Assembly (NCBI GenBank): GCA_019721075.1 | Contig: JAHEAD010000012.1 | Coordinates: 27,765-91,764 of the forward strand | DNA length: 64,000 bases | Direction: 5' to 3' | Source: Candidatus Sysuiplasma jiujiangense | GTDB taxonomy: Archaea; Thermoplasmatota; Thermoplasmata; Sysuiplasmatales; Sysuiplasmataceae | Shown: in pieces, positions 36,697-44,544 of the stretch | How the letters are laid out: every line of letters begins with the position of its first letter | Position numbering within the stretch: position 1 is the first letter of the stretch | Position numbers and translations under genes: made by a program | Notes under the pieces: model-generated | Told to the model about the DNA's origin: nothing | Databases searched by the model: none | What the model saw: the letters and a program-made list of their open reading frames with translations, nothing else

Positions 36697-38196
36697 TTAC
36701 TCTGTCGTGCCTGTCGGGGCCCATTCACCTGATGCCTGTTCCAGCGTCGCCTGGTTTGTCTCCTTTATGAAGAGAGTGGTAACAGCGACTCCCATTATGG
36801 CGACAGCCGAAAGGAGCAGCATCATTCCGGAGTCGTGCAGGACAATTGTGAGTGTTCCAAAGGTCAGAACACTCAGCGCAGCGCCGAGTTTACCTGCACC
36901 CGCCGCTATTCCATGGCCCGTTCCCCTGAATCTGGTCGGAAAGGACTCTGCCGGTATAACAAATGTTGTTGTGTTTGGCCCGATGTTGCCGAAGAGGAAC
37001 GTCAGACCGTATATTCCGACAAACGGAAGGCCCAGCGATATCAGCGAAGGGTCGAGTCCGAGCACCGCGAAGGCAATAGCCATTACAGAAAACCCTACAA
37101 ACTGCAGTGTTTTTCTTCCCACTCTGTCAATTGTGGCGACTGCGATCCAGTAGCCTGGAATAGTAAACAGAATGTCAACTACTGCAGTGTATTCTTCAGC
37201 AATGAGCAGATGCTGGACGTGAGACAGACCGGGCGAATAAAGCAGGCTCAGTGAATTCAGAAGCGTTGGAGTGTATATTGATGTGCCATAGAATGATATG
37301 TCGAAAAGGAACCAGCTGAGAGCTGTCCCCACAACAAGAGGAAGATATGATGAAAGGAGACTGAAATACGTTCCTTCGCGCCCCCTGATGTCCTTTCCTT
37401 TGACGCTCTTTCCTGTAAGATTGGAAATCACTTTTTCTGCCTCTTCCTTGTTTCCCTTCACCAGGTATGTGTATCTGGGCGTCTCAGGCATTCTCCTCCT
37501 GAAGTAATAGACTGAAATGGCAGGTATCGCTCCGGCCAGAAGAAGCAGCCTCCATACAAGATCAAGCGAGGTCGGAAATGAAGCAAGTAGACCAATACCG
37601 AGAACTATACCGGAGATGAGACCGAATCCCTGCATTGCAAAAACAGTTGCAATAAGCTTTCCACGGCTCTTTACGTTTGAATATTCACTCATTATGGTTG
37701 CGGACATTGGGTAGTCGCCGCCGATGCCTAAACCCAGAATGAGGCGGAATGCGACAAGTGAGATGAAACTCCATGCAATGCTCGATGCTATGGCACCAAG
37801 GACGAGTATGATCATTTCTATGCCATACACGGTCTTTCTGCCGAACAGATCACCGAGTCTGCCGAATATAAACGGCCCAACAGCAGCTCCGAATATAGCC
37901 GCTGCGCTTATCAGTTCAATTCCTGAAACAACTGCAGTCTTCCCAAGCAGCGGGAATGTGAAAAGGGAATGAGGTATTGGAAAGGGCGTGAAGAAACCGA
38001 ACATCGCAACAATCACACCTATCACAAACAGATCGTATGCGTCTGTAAAAAATCCCATACCCGCAATGAGTATCGTCTTCAGATGATACTTTTTTACGCT
38101 GGATTCATCAAGCGGTCTGAAGGGACTCGGAGATCCTGCGTCCCGGGGGTCTGCGGTTCCTTCTCCTTCCGACTCAGTTTTTGCCTTTTTATTCAT
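36697..38196 (-). CDS. MFS transporter of the phosphate:H+ symporter type
   Basis: A 499-residue, 12-helix major facilitator. The first helix region GMGFFTDAYDLFVIG and the loop GIGGDYPMSATIMSEYS are characteristic of the PHS group (fungal Pho84 and archaeal/plant phosphate permeases). The loop 2-3 motif GRLGDLFGRK, the VWRLLLLAG segment and RRMPETPRY are general sugar-porter family marks. Phosphate as substrate is inferred from subfamily marks; organic acids are possible. The N-terminus carries a 35-residue charged cytoplasmic leader. Transcribed alone, with its end 72 bases from the converging lipid reductase gene. Confidence 0.87.
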   Translation of the reverse strand: MNKKAKTESEGEGTADPRDAGSPSPFRPLDESSVKKYHLKTILIAGMGFFTDAYDLFVIGVIVAMFGFFTPFPIPHSLFTFPLLGKTAVVSGIELISAAAIFGAAVGPFIFGRLGDLFGRKTVYGIEMIILVLGAIASSIAWSFISLVAFRLILGLGIGGDYPMSATIMSEYSNVKSRGKLIATVFAMQGFGLISGIVLGIGLLASFPTSLDLVWRLLLLAGAIPAISVYYFRRRMPETPRYTYLVKGNKEEAEKVISNLTGKSVKGKDIRGREGTYFSLLSSYLPLVVGTALSWFLFDISFYGTSIYTPTLLNSLSLLYSPGLSHVQHLLIAEEYTAVVDILFTIPGYWIAVATIDRVGRKTLQFVGFSVMAIAFAVLGLDPSLISLGLPFVGIYGLTFLFGNIGPNTTTFVIPAESFPTRFRGTGHGIAAGAGKLGAALSVLTFGTLTIVLHDSGMMLLLSAVAIMGVAVTTLFIKETNQATLEQASGEWAPTGTTE

Positions 38197-38326
38197 GTTC
38201 TCCCGGAGGGAAATGAGAACTGGCGGATAGATAGCTCGTTCGCTCTTAGACTAAGAAGCACGTTATAGACTATATAGAAACACATTGAAGACGGAAAGCA
38301 TGATGAAGCGACAAACAAATGAAATT

Positions 38327-39373
38327 TCATCTGGAAACGACAACCTTCACTTTGCCGAATTTTCCTCTTTTCGAATGCCTGTCCAGGGCCTGAGGCATAC
38401 AGTCGAATGCGAATTCAGAATCGACAACCGTCTTGATTTTACCTTCCGAAGAGGCTTGAAGCGCAGCTCGCAGGTCCCTGATCGAACCTGTAGTGGAGCC
38501 GACGAGCTCAATTTGTCTCGAATAGAGTCGCAGGAGGCTTATCTCTGAACCCGGACCCGTCATGGTCCCGCATGTCGCATATCTGCCGCCCGGGGCAAGG
38601 ATTGAAAAACTCTGCTGGAATGTAGACTGACCCAGAAAATCTATTACAATATCCGGTCCGATTTTACCTGCAAAATCTCTGACACAATCGGCAAAGTTGT
38701 CCTCTGATGTAATGCAAACAGCATCGGCTCCGAGTTTTTGTAGCTCATAAACTCTTGCAGAATCGTTGACAACAGCCATTACGTTGCAGCCCCCCAGCTT
38801 CAATATCTGGATTGCGAACAGACCTATTCCACCTGTCGAGCCCATTACAACTGCGTTTTCGCCACTGTTCGGCCTGGCTCTTTCAACCATATGCCACGCT
38901 GTCATTCCGCTCAAAGGAACAGCAAAAGCGCTATCGAACGAAAGGTCGTCGGGAAGAGTGACAACGTTTCTTGCAGGTATCAGCGTTTCTTCCGCCCATC
39001 CGCCATTCATGGAAAGAGGGAGCATGTTTGTTGAAAGATCTACCGGCGCATGATCAGGATTCCAGCCGCTTAAACAGACACTTTCCTGGTCAGCCAGGCA
39101 ATAACGACAGTTGCCACAGAACATCTTCGGAAAAACCGCAACCCTGTCCCCTGGAAAGATGCCCTTGACACCACTGCCGATTTCTTCTACAGTACCGACG
39201 TATTCCGATCCCGGAATACGTGGAAGAGGAACCCATTTGAAACGGCCGCCGATAACAAGCCTGTCGATATGATTGACTGCAGTTATTGCCACCCGCACCT
39301 TTACGGTACCCTCACCCGGATGTTCAGCGGCACTGTCTGCCAGCTTCAACCCGACCGGAGAACCAAATTCCAC
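38327..39373 (-). CDS. Zinc-type (MDR) dehydrogenase lacking the usual catalytic zinc ligands
   Basis: A 348-residue medium-chain dehydrogenase. Structural zinc cysteines are all present (C86, C89, C92, C100). The Rossmann motif is VMGSTGGIGLFA, and NDSARVYELQKLGAD follows the cofactor-binding strand. At the catalytic zinc site the usual cysteine is H35 (AVNHID) and the GHE histidine is serine (GSEYVG), so the normal catalytic zinc is probably not bound and the enzyme may act as a quinone or enone reductase. The cofactor is probably NADP or NAD. A TATA-like stretch lies upstream. The family is certain, the substrate unknown. Confidence 0.88.
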   Translation of the reverse strand: MEFGSPVGLKLADSAAEHPGEGTVKVRVAITAVNHIDRLVIGGRFKWVPLPRIPGSEYVGTVEEIGSGVKGIFPGDRVAVFPKMFCGNCRYCLADQESVCLSGWNPDHAPVDLSTNMLPLSMNGGWAEETLIPARNVVTLPDDLSFDSAFAVPLSGMTAWHMVERARPNSGENAVVMGSTGGIGLFAIQILKLGGCNVMAVVNDSARVYELQKLGADAVCITSEDNFADCVRDFAGKIGPDIVIDFLGQSTFQQSFSILAPGGRYATCGTMTGPGSEISLLRLYSRQIELVGSTTGSIRDLRAALQASSEGKIKTVVDSEFAFDCMPQALDRHSKRGKFGKVKVVVSR

Positions 39374-39737
39374 TATCCGCCAGTTTTTCAGAAAAACACC
39401 TGCATTAACAAGAAGTTCGTCTGTAAGTAAAGTTTATGATTAAGATATTAACCAAATCAGAAGGTATGGCAGTTGAAGACGCGGAATATGATTTGCAGTC
39501 TCAAAGCTCTAGTCATTGATTTACTTGGGGAGAATTGTCGTCAGTGCGGTAGATCATTTGACAGGACTGCTCAAAACGGGATTACAATGCATGCCCCACT
39601 TTCAATGTTAAGTTCCGCCTCACCTTCATGTGAGAATTTTAAATAATTGTATGACGATATGTCTGACAGAGTGGAATGATTGTTTTTCCGGACGGGAAGC
39701 AATCTACCGGCTGAAACAAACAGAGGATGAAGTACGA
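39374..39737. other. Divergent region before the zinc-ribbon cluster
   Basis: About 360 bases between the leftward dehydrogenase and the rightward zinc-ribbon genes. A TATA-like run at about 39635-39648 (attttaaataattg) could start the cluster with a leader of some 70 bases. The frame of the first cluster gene stays open upstream to 39630 but is not protein-like there. Confidence 0.45.
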
Positions 39738-40469
39738 ATGTCGACCATTAGATGCCCTTCATGTAGTGCGCCTTCCGATGATGACGGCGGGAAGAAATAT
39801 AACATCTGCAATCACTGCAGGACGCTCTATCTCTTTGATGGTACCGGCTCTTACGTTCCTTCTTATGCAGAGGCAAAACTGAAAGAATCCGAAGCCATAC
39901 GAAGAATCCATGAGTGGGCCTCCGATGTAAAAGGAGGAAGAGAGTTCTCGAGAAACATCGAGCTGGCAAGAATGTCGTTAAAGCACCTTCCCTTATACAT
40001 ATACGGGAAAGACAGGACGGGAAACGACACGGAGGTCGTCGTCAGCGGAATACCGTCCATACAACCCGGAATCAGGCAAATAGATCCTGCCGGCACCCAG
40101 AAGACACAGGTAACTGCAGACACAGACATATCCGATTTCCAGATGCCAAACACTGATCCGCAGGCATACATACAGATACTTTCAGTGGATCCCGGATCGA
40201 GGCAACTTCTTTTTTACCCTTTCTGGATTACACAGTACGTCTACCGCGGGAAACTCAACACCATCACGGTTGACGCATACAATGGCAGTGTTTACGGTGA
40301 TCTGAACGTCGAAGTAGAAAGAAAAAATCCAATTCCGCTTGCAGCTGGGAGTTTTGCAATAATTTTTGCGGAAGGATTCATAGCATTTTTCGGTATCGTT
40401 TACGCACTTGCTGCAATAGGCGTGACTGCGGCCGGAATTGCCTTCTACACAAACAGGAGGAAGGAATAG
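39738..40469 (+). CDS. Zinc-ribbon membrane protein, cluster gene 1 (unknown function)
   Basis: A 243-residue protein of unknown function. A zinc ribbon at the N-terminus (C6xxC9, C24xxC27) is followed by a globular region with the motif LLFYPFWITQYVYRG and DAYNGSVYGD (about 155-195), and two membrane helices at the C-terminus (about 200-240) ending NRRKE. ATG 39738 puts the zinc ribbon at the very start. The next gene starts one base after this stop. The three cluster genes share the layout zinc ribbon plus an aromatic YP(F/A)W or IPFW motif, so they probably arose by duplication and act as a complex. The first two would sit at the membrane. Confidence 0.85.
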   Translation: MSTIRCPSCSAPSDDDGGKKYNICNHCRTLYLFDGTGSYVPSYAEAKLKESEAIRRIHEWASDVKGGREFSRNIELARMSLKHLPLYIYGKDRTGNDTEVVVSGIPSIQPGIRQIDPAGTQKTQVTADTDISDFQMPNTDPQAYIQILSVDPGSRQLLFYPFWITQYVYRGKLNTITVDAYNGSVYGDLNVEVERKNPIPLAAGSFAIIFAEGFIAFFGIVYALAAIGVTAAGIAFYTNRRKE

Positions 40470-40470
40470 A

Positions 40471-41379
40471 ATGATGTCCAAGAGCGGCTGTGTCGAATGC
40501 GGCACACCCATTTACTTTGATGATTTTGATCCGGTTACGACCTGCCCCAATTGCAGCACGGCGTTCAGACTTCCACGTGACAGTTCAGGGTCTTTCATCC
40601 TAACATACTCATACAACATCGGCGCAGATGATGCAAGATCCCGTGCGGTGAGCATCATCATGTCCAAATTCTGCCCGAACAGATTCAGAAACACATTTGA
40701 TATCAGTGAAGTATTTCCCGTCTGTCTTCCGTTATGGGGGATAACAGCCAGAATATCCGGATGGACCTGTTCGGGAAACGGTGAATCGGAAACCGTATTG
40801 CCTGTGAACATGACTAAGAAATTCCGACTGCCGGCTTATGAAAATGTGGAGTATATCGGAGAGCCTTCCGATGTAAACGGATCTGAGGCGGTGATATCCC
40901 CTGAAAGACACTTTCCCTCCCTTGGCCTGACAATCAGGCCCGAGAATGTCAGGGAGCACACGGAGCAGGTCATGCACAGGGAGCTCTCGGTGCGCCATCC
41001 GGAATACACAGACAGCAGGCAACTGAAGGTTTCGATTGTTTCGCAGACAATAATAATGTACCCGGCATGGATAGTGAGATTCCGGACCGGGAGAGGGGAG
41101 CATGCACTCACGATAGACGGCATAACCGGAGAGCTGATGAACCAGCCTGATGTTCAGAAGATGAATGAAGGACTCATGCACGAAACTGCCATTGCACTTG
41201 CATGCTCAGGTCTCGCTGCTTCCGGTGCAGTGCTCTTCACCGCGACATCATTCCATGGCCCCGGCCTTGGGCTGATGACTTCAGGTATTGCACTTTTTGC
41301 GGTTATCAACAGCCTCCGCTACCTGCTCAGGACGCCTCATCACAGCCGTTCCAGGAATACAAGGAGAGTAACGGTATGA
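40471..41379 (+). CDS. Zinc-ribbon membrane protein, cluster gene 2 (unknown function)
   Basis: A 302-residue paralogue of cluster gene 1. The N-terminal zinc ribbon is C7xxC10 and C25xxC28. The conserved middle motif appears as IIMYPAWIVRF, then LTIDGITGEL (about 190-220), followed by two membrane helices at the C-terminus and a basic tail (RTPHHSRSRNTRR). The start is ATG 40471, immediately after the stop of gene 1, with ATG 40474 as an alternative. Its stop overlaps the start of gene 3 (ATGA, 41376-41379). The TIDGxTGE stretch resembles PepSY-like beta modules but was not identified. Function unknown. Confidence 0.85.
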   Translation: MMSKSGCVECGTPIYFDDFDPVTTCPNCSTAFRLPRDSSGSFILTYSYNIGADDARSRAVSIIMSKFCPNRFRNTFDISEVFPVCLPLWGITARISGWTCSGNGESETVLPVNMTKKFRLPAYENVEYIGEPSDVNGSEAVISPERHFPSLGLTIRPENVREHTEQVMHRELSVRHPEYTDSRQLKVSIVSQTIIMYPAWIVRFRTGRGEHALTIDGITGELMNQPDVQKMNEGLMHETAIALACSGLAASGAVLFTATSFHGPGLGLMTSGIALFAVINSLRYLLRTPHHSRSRNTRRVTV

Positions 41380-41954
41380 ATCCCGTCTCGGAACGCTGCC
41401 CCAGGTGCGGAAAGAGCACAAAACTCGAAAGGGGCGAGATACTGGCTTACTGTTCCTCATGCAAGAGTCTGCATGAGATAGGGGAAAAATCGGTTGTGGA
41501 TGTCGAGATAGCCAAGTTTGGCAACGTAACGGAAGGAAAAAGAGTTTACATACCGTTCTGGAGATTTTTCTGCTCTTTCAATCTGGATGACGCTGGGAAT
41601 GAAGCACATGGCAATCTCAGGAATTTCATAAAGGAGGGCAACGGTGGCAGAATGTTTGTATATGTGCCTTCCGCGGATCTTAATCCTCGCGACCTTATAG
41701 AGATGGGAGCGCACATGACTGCATATAACCCTGTTTATTCAACGACCTTTTCATTCAATGACATCGAGCACCTCAGGTGCACAAGGAACAGCAGCGACGC
41801 CAGGGGCGACATAGAATATTATTTCCTTGCGGCGGAAACCTCCGAAGGCAGAAAGGAGGACATAAGGAACGGTTTCAGCATAGATAGCACACACGAGAAG
41901 ATGGTTTTTTTGCCGTTTTATCACAACGGAGATGAATTTATTCCCGCTGTCTGA
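41376..41954 (+). CDS. Zinc-ribbon soluble protein, cluster gene 3 (unknown function)
   Basis: A 192-residue paralogue without membrane helices. The zinc ribbon is C8xxC11 and C26xxC29; the shared aromatic motif appears as VYIPFWRFFCSF (about 55-66). The remaining beta-rich domain has no recognised family. The start at ATG 41376 is set by the ATGA overlap with gene 2; the frame is open further upstream but overlaps gene 2 and is not protein-like. Its last 17 bases overlap the end of the convergent Nudix gene. A soluble partner of two membrane-bound relatives is the simplest picture. Confidence 0.82.
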   Translation: MNPVSERCPRCGKSTKLERGEILAYCSSCKSLHEIGEKSVVDVEIAKFGNVTEGKRVYIPFWRFFCSFNLDDAGNEAHGNLRNFIKEGNGGRMFVYVPSADLNPRDLIEMGAHMTAYNPVYSTTFSFNDIEHLRCTRNSSDARGDIEYYFLAAETSEGRKEDIRNGFSIDSTHEKMVFLPFYHNGDEFIPAV

Positions 41955-42669
41955 CGTTCAGCGACTCCAGGTATTCAGTGACAACCTTTCCATGATCGAA
42001 TGCAAGAGGCGGAATGGAAGTGACGGGAAAAAAGGATGCCGAGGATGCATCGTCGCCGGCCCTGATGCTGCCTCCTTTCAGGTCAACAAGATAAACGGCA
42101 CTGACCATCCTCACGCGCGGATCCCGGTCAGGATTGCTGCATATCGTGAGCAACCTGTTTATTTTCCCTCGGATACCTGTTTCCTCAAAGAGTTCACGCA
42201 GAGCGCATTGTTCAAGCGTTTCATGTTCATCCAGTATACCTCCGGGCAGTGCATAAAAGCCCTTGTAAGGGTCGTGGGCCCTTCTGACAAGCAGAATCAT
42301 GTTGTTGTGAATCAGGAGTGAATCGGCGGCGACGCTAGGGCTCTTCCATCTGTTCACAAGCTGTTCTTCGGAAAGACGGACCTTATTCCTGTATATGGCA
42401 GCAGCATTGCTGTATTCCTCCCCCTCCTTTATGACAAGATCGTCGTCGAAATCAATTCCGCTGCTGCCTGTAAGCTTCAAAAAGCGGTCGTTTATCCTCA
42501 GAACTGTCCGCCTGAATTCAACCGATCGCCTGTCCCCGGATGAAATAGACTCGTATTCTTCCTGGGTCCAGATGAGCTCTCCGTTGAAGAAAAGGTCAAA
42601 CCTGGGTCTCAGCGAGTAACGGCTGCTGTTTCTGTACATTTTCATGAGACAGGATGGCGGAAGAGACAA
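41938..42669 (-). CDS. Nudix hydrolase with an extra N-terminal domain
   Basis: Hydrolyses a nucleoside diphosphate linked to another group. The complete Nudix box runs from G144 to I166 (GILDEHE, then RELFEETGI), with all catalytic glutamates. Before it is a domain of about 100 residues (WTQEEYESISSGD, ending VRLSEEQLVNRW) that most Nudix enzymes lack; ADP-ribose or NADH pyrophosphatases sometimes have such N-terminal modules. Substrate unknown. The chain is 243 residues from 42669, or about 233-235 if the later methionines (42645, 42639) are used. It ends inside the converging zinc-ribbon gene by 17 bases. Confidence 0.88.
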   Translation of the reverse strand: MSLPPSCLMKMYRNSSRYSLRPRFDLFFNGELIWTQEEYESISSGDRRSVEFRRTVLRINDRFLKLTGSSGIDFDDDLVIKEGEEYSNAAAIYRNKVRLSEEQLVNRWKSPSVAADSLLIHNNMILLVRRAHDPYKGFYALPGGILDEHETLEQCALRELFEETGIRGKINRLLTICSNPDRDPRVRMVSAVYLVDLKGGSIRAGDDASSASFFPVTSIPPLAFDHGKVVTEYLESLNVRQRE

Positions 42670-42729
42670 AAATACTTGATTGCGCTGCCGATAAGCATTT
42701 GAGCAGATGACGGCCTGGGCAGGATAGAA

Positions 42730-43677
42730 ATGAAACTTCCAAGAGTGATGAATGCAGGCGAAATAATAGATTACCTCTTTTCAGCCGCCTCAAAGGCGCA
42801 GGGAAGCGGAACAAATGCGCTTACGAAGATCAGAAAGAGAAATATAAACAAACTGCACACGATCGGCGAACGGGCGGATAGACTGTTCTCCGAATATGTG
42901 ACAGGCTTCCCTTCATTCGAAGAAAACACTTTCGAGTACGAGTTGGCGGATCTGCTTGTAGGTGTCGGTACACTGAAAAAGGCGATTGCATCCGTGCATG
43001 GATGCAAAAATAACGTTGTTACTGTGGTGAACAGGGCCGCCAGGGAAGTGGCAAAATCGTCCACCACCTCTGAAATGAGAAAGGCCAGGGAAGGCGCCTA
43101 TGGAAGGACCGCTTCCCTGATCAAGGGCGTGGACGAAGATCTCAGTATGCTTGCCACGGCTTCGGCCAGGCTTGCAGAAATACCAGACATTGAGGGGGAA
43201 AACATAGTTGTTGTCGCAGGATTCCCCAATGTTGGCAAAAGCAGATTCGTATCATATATCTCTGGCGCCAGGACTAGAGTTGAACCCTATCCATTCACAA
43301 CAACGGAACTTGTGGTGGGCCACAGGATCGTGGCATACACGGACATAACCTTTGTTGACATACCTGGACTCACAGAACGTGCCTTCGTAACCGGAAACCA
43401 GTACGAGAAGAAGGCGCTGCTTGCCATAAAACACAAGGCAAGGCTTATGCTCTATATCATAGATCCCACAGGGAGCTGCGGGTGTAGTTTGAAGGATCAG
43501 CATGCTCTTTTCACTGAACTCGAAAAGGCATTTGGGTCCAGGAGAACAATTGTTGCCTACAGCAAGGCTGATCTGGACAGCAACGTCAGTGAGGTGGAAG
43601 GCCTTCATTTTTCATCTGTGACGGGTCAAGGGGTGGATGACCTTCTGGAAGCAGTGAGAAGGACGCTTGCCGGCTGA
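42730..43677 (+). CDS. NOG1-like GTPase
   Basis: A 315-residue GTPase of the Obg/NOG1 group. A helical N-terminal domain (1-150) precedes G1 GFPNVGKS (164-171), G2 threonine in YPFTTTE, G3 DIPGL (210-214) and G4 YSKADL (about 278), where serine replaces the usual asparagine of NKxD. Yeast Nog1 and archaeal relatives act in large ribosomal subunit assembly; that role is inferred. The shorter C-terminus compared with eukaryotic Nog1 is normal for archaea. It is transcribed towards a zinc-ribbon protein and the DNA polymerase, an information-processing neighbourhood. The start codon ATG 42730 gives the helical N-terminus expected for the family. Confidence 0.92.
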   Translation: MKLPRVMNAGEIIDYLFSAASKAQGSGTNALTKIRKRNINKLHTIGERADRLFSEYVTGFPSFEENTFEYELADLLVGVGTLKKAIASVHGCKNNVVTVVNRAAREVAKSSTTSEMRKAREGAYGRTASLIKGVDEDLSMLATASARLAEIPDIEGENIVVVAGFPNVGKSRFVSYISGARTRVEPYPFTTTELVVGHRIVAYTDITFVDIPGLTERAFVTGNQYEKKALLAIKHKARLMLYIIDPTGSCGCSLKDQHALFTELEKAFGSRRTIVAYSKADLDSNVSEVEGLHFSSVTGQGVDDLLEAVRRTLAG

Positions 43678-43783
43678 AATTTGATTATCAACTTTAGAAA
43701 CCTGTTGGGAATACTTTAGTATTATCAGGGGCGGATTACAGAACACAGGCAAAGAAGGTGGTCGTCTGGGCGAAGAGCCAGAC

Positions 43784-44440
43784 TTGAGGAGCGCAGCATT
43801 TACACTGAAAAAGGAGGTTGACAGGCTTACTGTAGAGTACGCCAATGCCATCAAGATACTCGAGGAAATAGGTCTTAATGCAGAAAAGGGTGAAAGCTTT
43901 TCAACTATACAGGGCGCAATCAAGGTTCTCAGAGTCGAACTTGACCGGGAACTCGATATGAGCGAGATGAACAGATTCAGGAGCGAGGTGGTACTGCTCG
44001 ATCCGGATGAAGAGATGAGACGCGGGAATGCAGAGACTGCGTCGCCTGAAACTTCGCGCCGGAGGCTGCAGGACAGCAAACAGGATGAAATTCGGGAAAC
44101 GGAAATGCAGTTTTCGGGCGGCGTGCCGGAGGGTGGGGCCAGCACCGGAAGAATTGGAGTCTCCGGTGTTTCCGGGACGACCGGTCCTTACATGGCATCT
44201 CAGACCAGGAGACCTGTGGTAAGGGAGGCCGATACAGACAGAATCCAGATAAGGCTATCTTCAATGAAGATTGAGAAGGTTGCCTCCGGAAAACACGATA
44301 CTTCAGTGACGCAGGATCCTGCAAACGTTGCCTATGAAGCCGATGAGACAGATGGAGAACTCATAAAATGCAGAAATTGCGGCACGAAGATCAGCAGAAA
44401 ATCGATTGTCTGCGTCTCCTGCGGTGAGTTCCTGCGCTGA
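43784..44440 (+). CDS. Coiled-coil protein with C-terminal zinc ribbon (unknown)
   Basis: A 218-residue protein of unknown function. The N-terminus (1-75) is strongly helical and coiled-coil-like (LKKEVDRLTVEYANAIKILEEIG). The middle (80-185) is low in hydrophobics and probably disordered. The last 30 residues form a zinc ribbon (CRNCG, then CVSCGEFLR). The start is TTG 43784; no ATG fits, and earlier in-frame codons are not good starts. It lies between the NOG1-like GTPase and the polymerase D large subunit gene, all on the plus strand and fairly close, so it may be part of the same transcription unit. An adaptor role in replication or ribosome assembly is only suggested by context. Confidence 0.72.
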   Translation: MRSAAFTLKKEVDRLTVEYANAIKILEEIGLNAEKGESFSTIQGAIKVLRVELDRELDMSEMNRFRSEVVLLDPDEEMRRGNAETASPETSRRRLQDSKQDEIRETEMQFSGGVPEGGASTGRIGVSGVSGTTGPYMASQTRRPVVREADTDRIQIRLSSMKIEKVASGKHDTSVTQDPANVAYEADETDGELIKCRNCGTKISRKSIVCVSCGEFLR

Positions 44441-44544
44441 ATGGCTGTAACACAGGATTCCGGTAACCGCCAGACGGCCATTAAAGAAAGGATTAATACT
44501 CAGTACCCATGCCAATCAGTCTGAGTAACAGTTGCTGGTAAACG

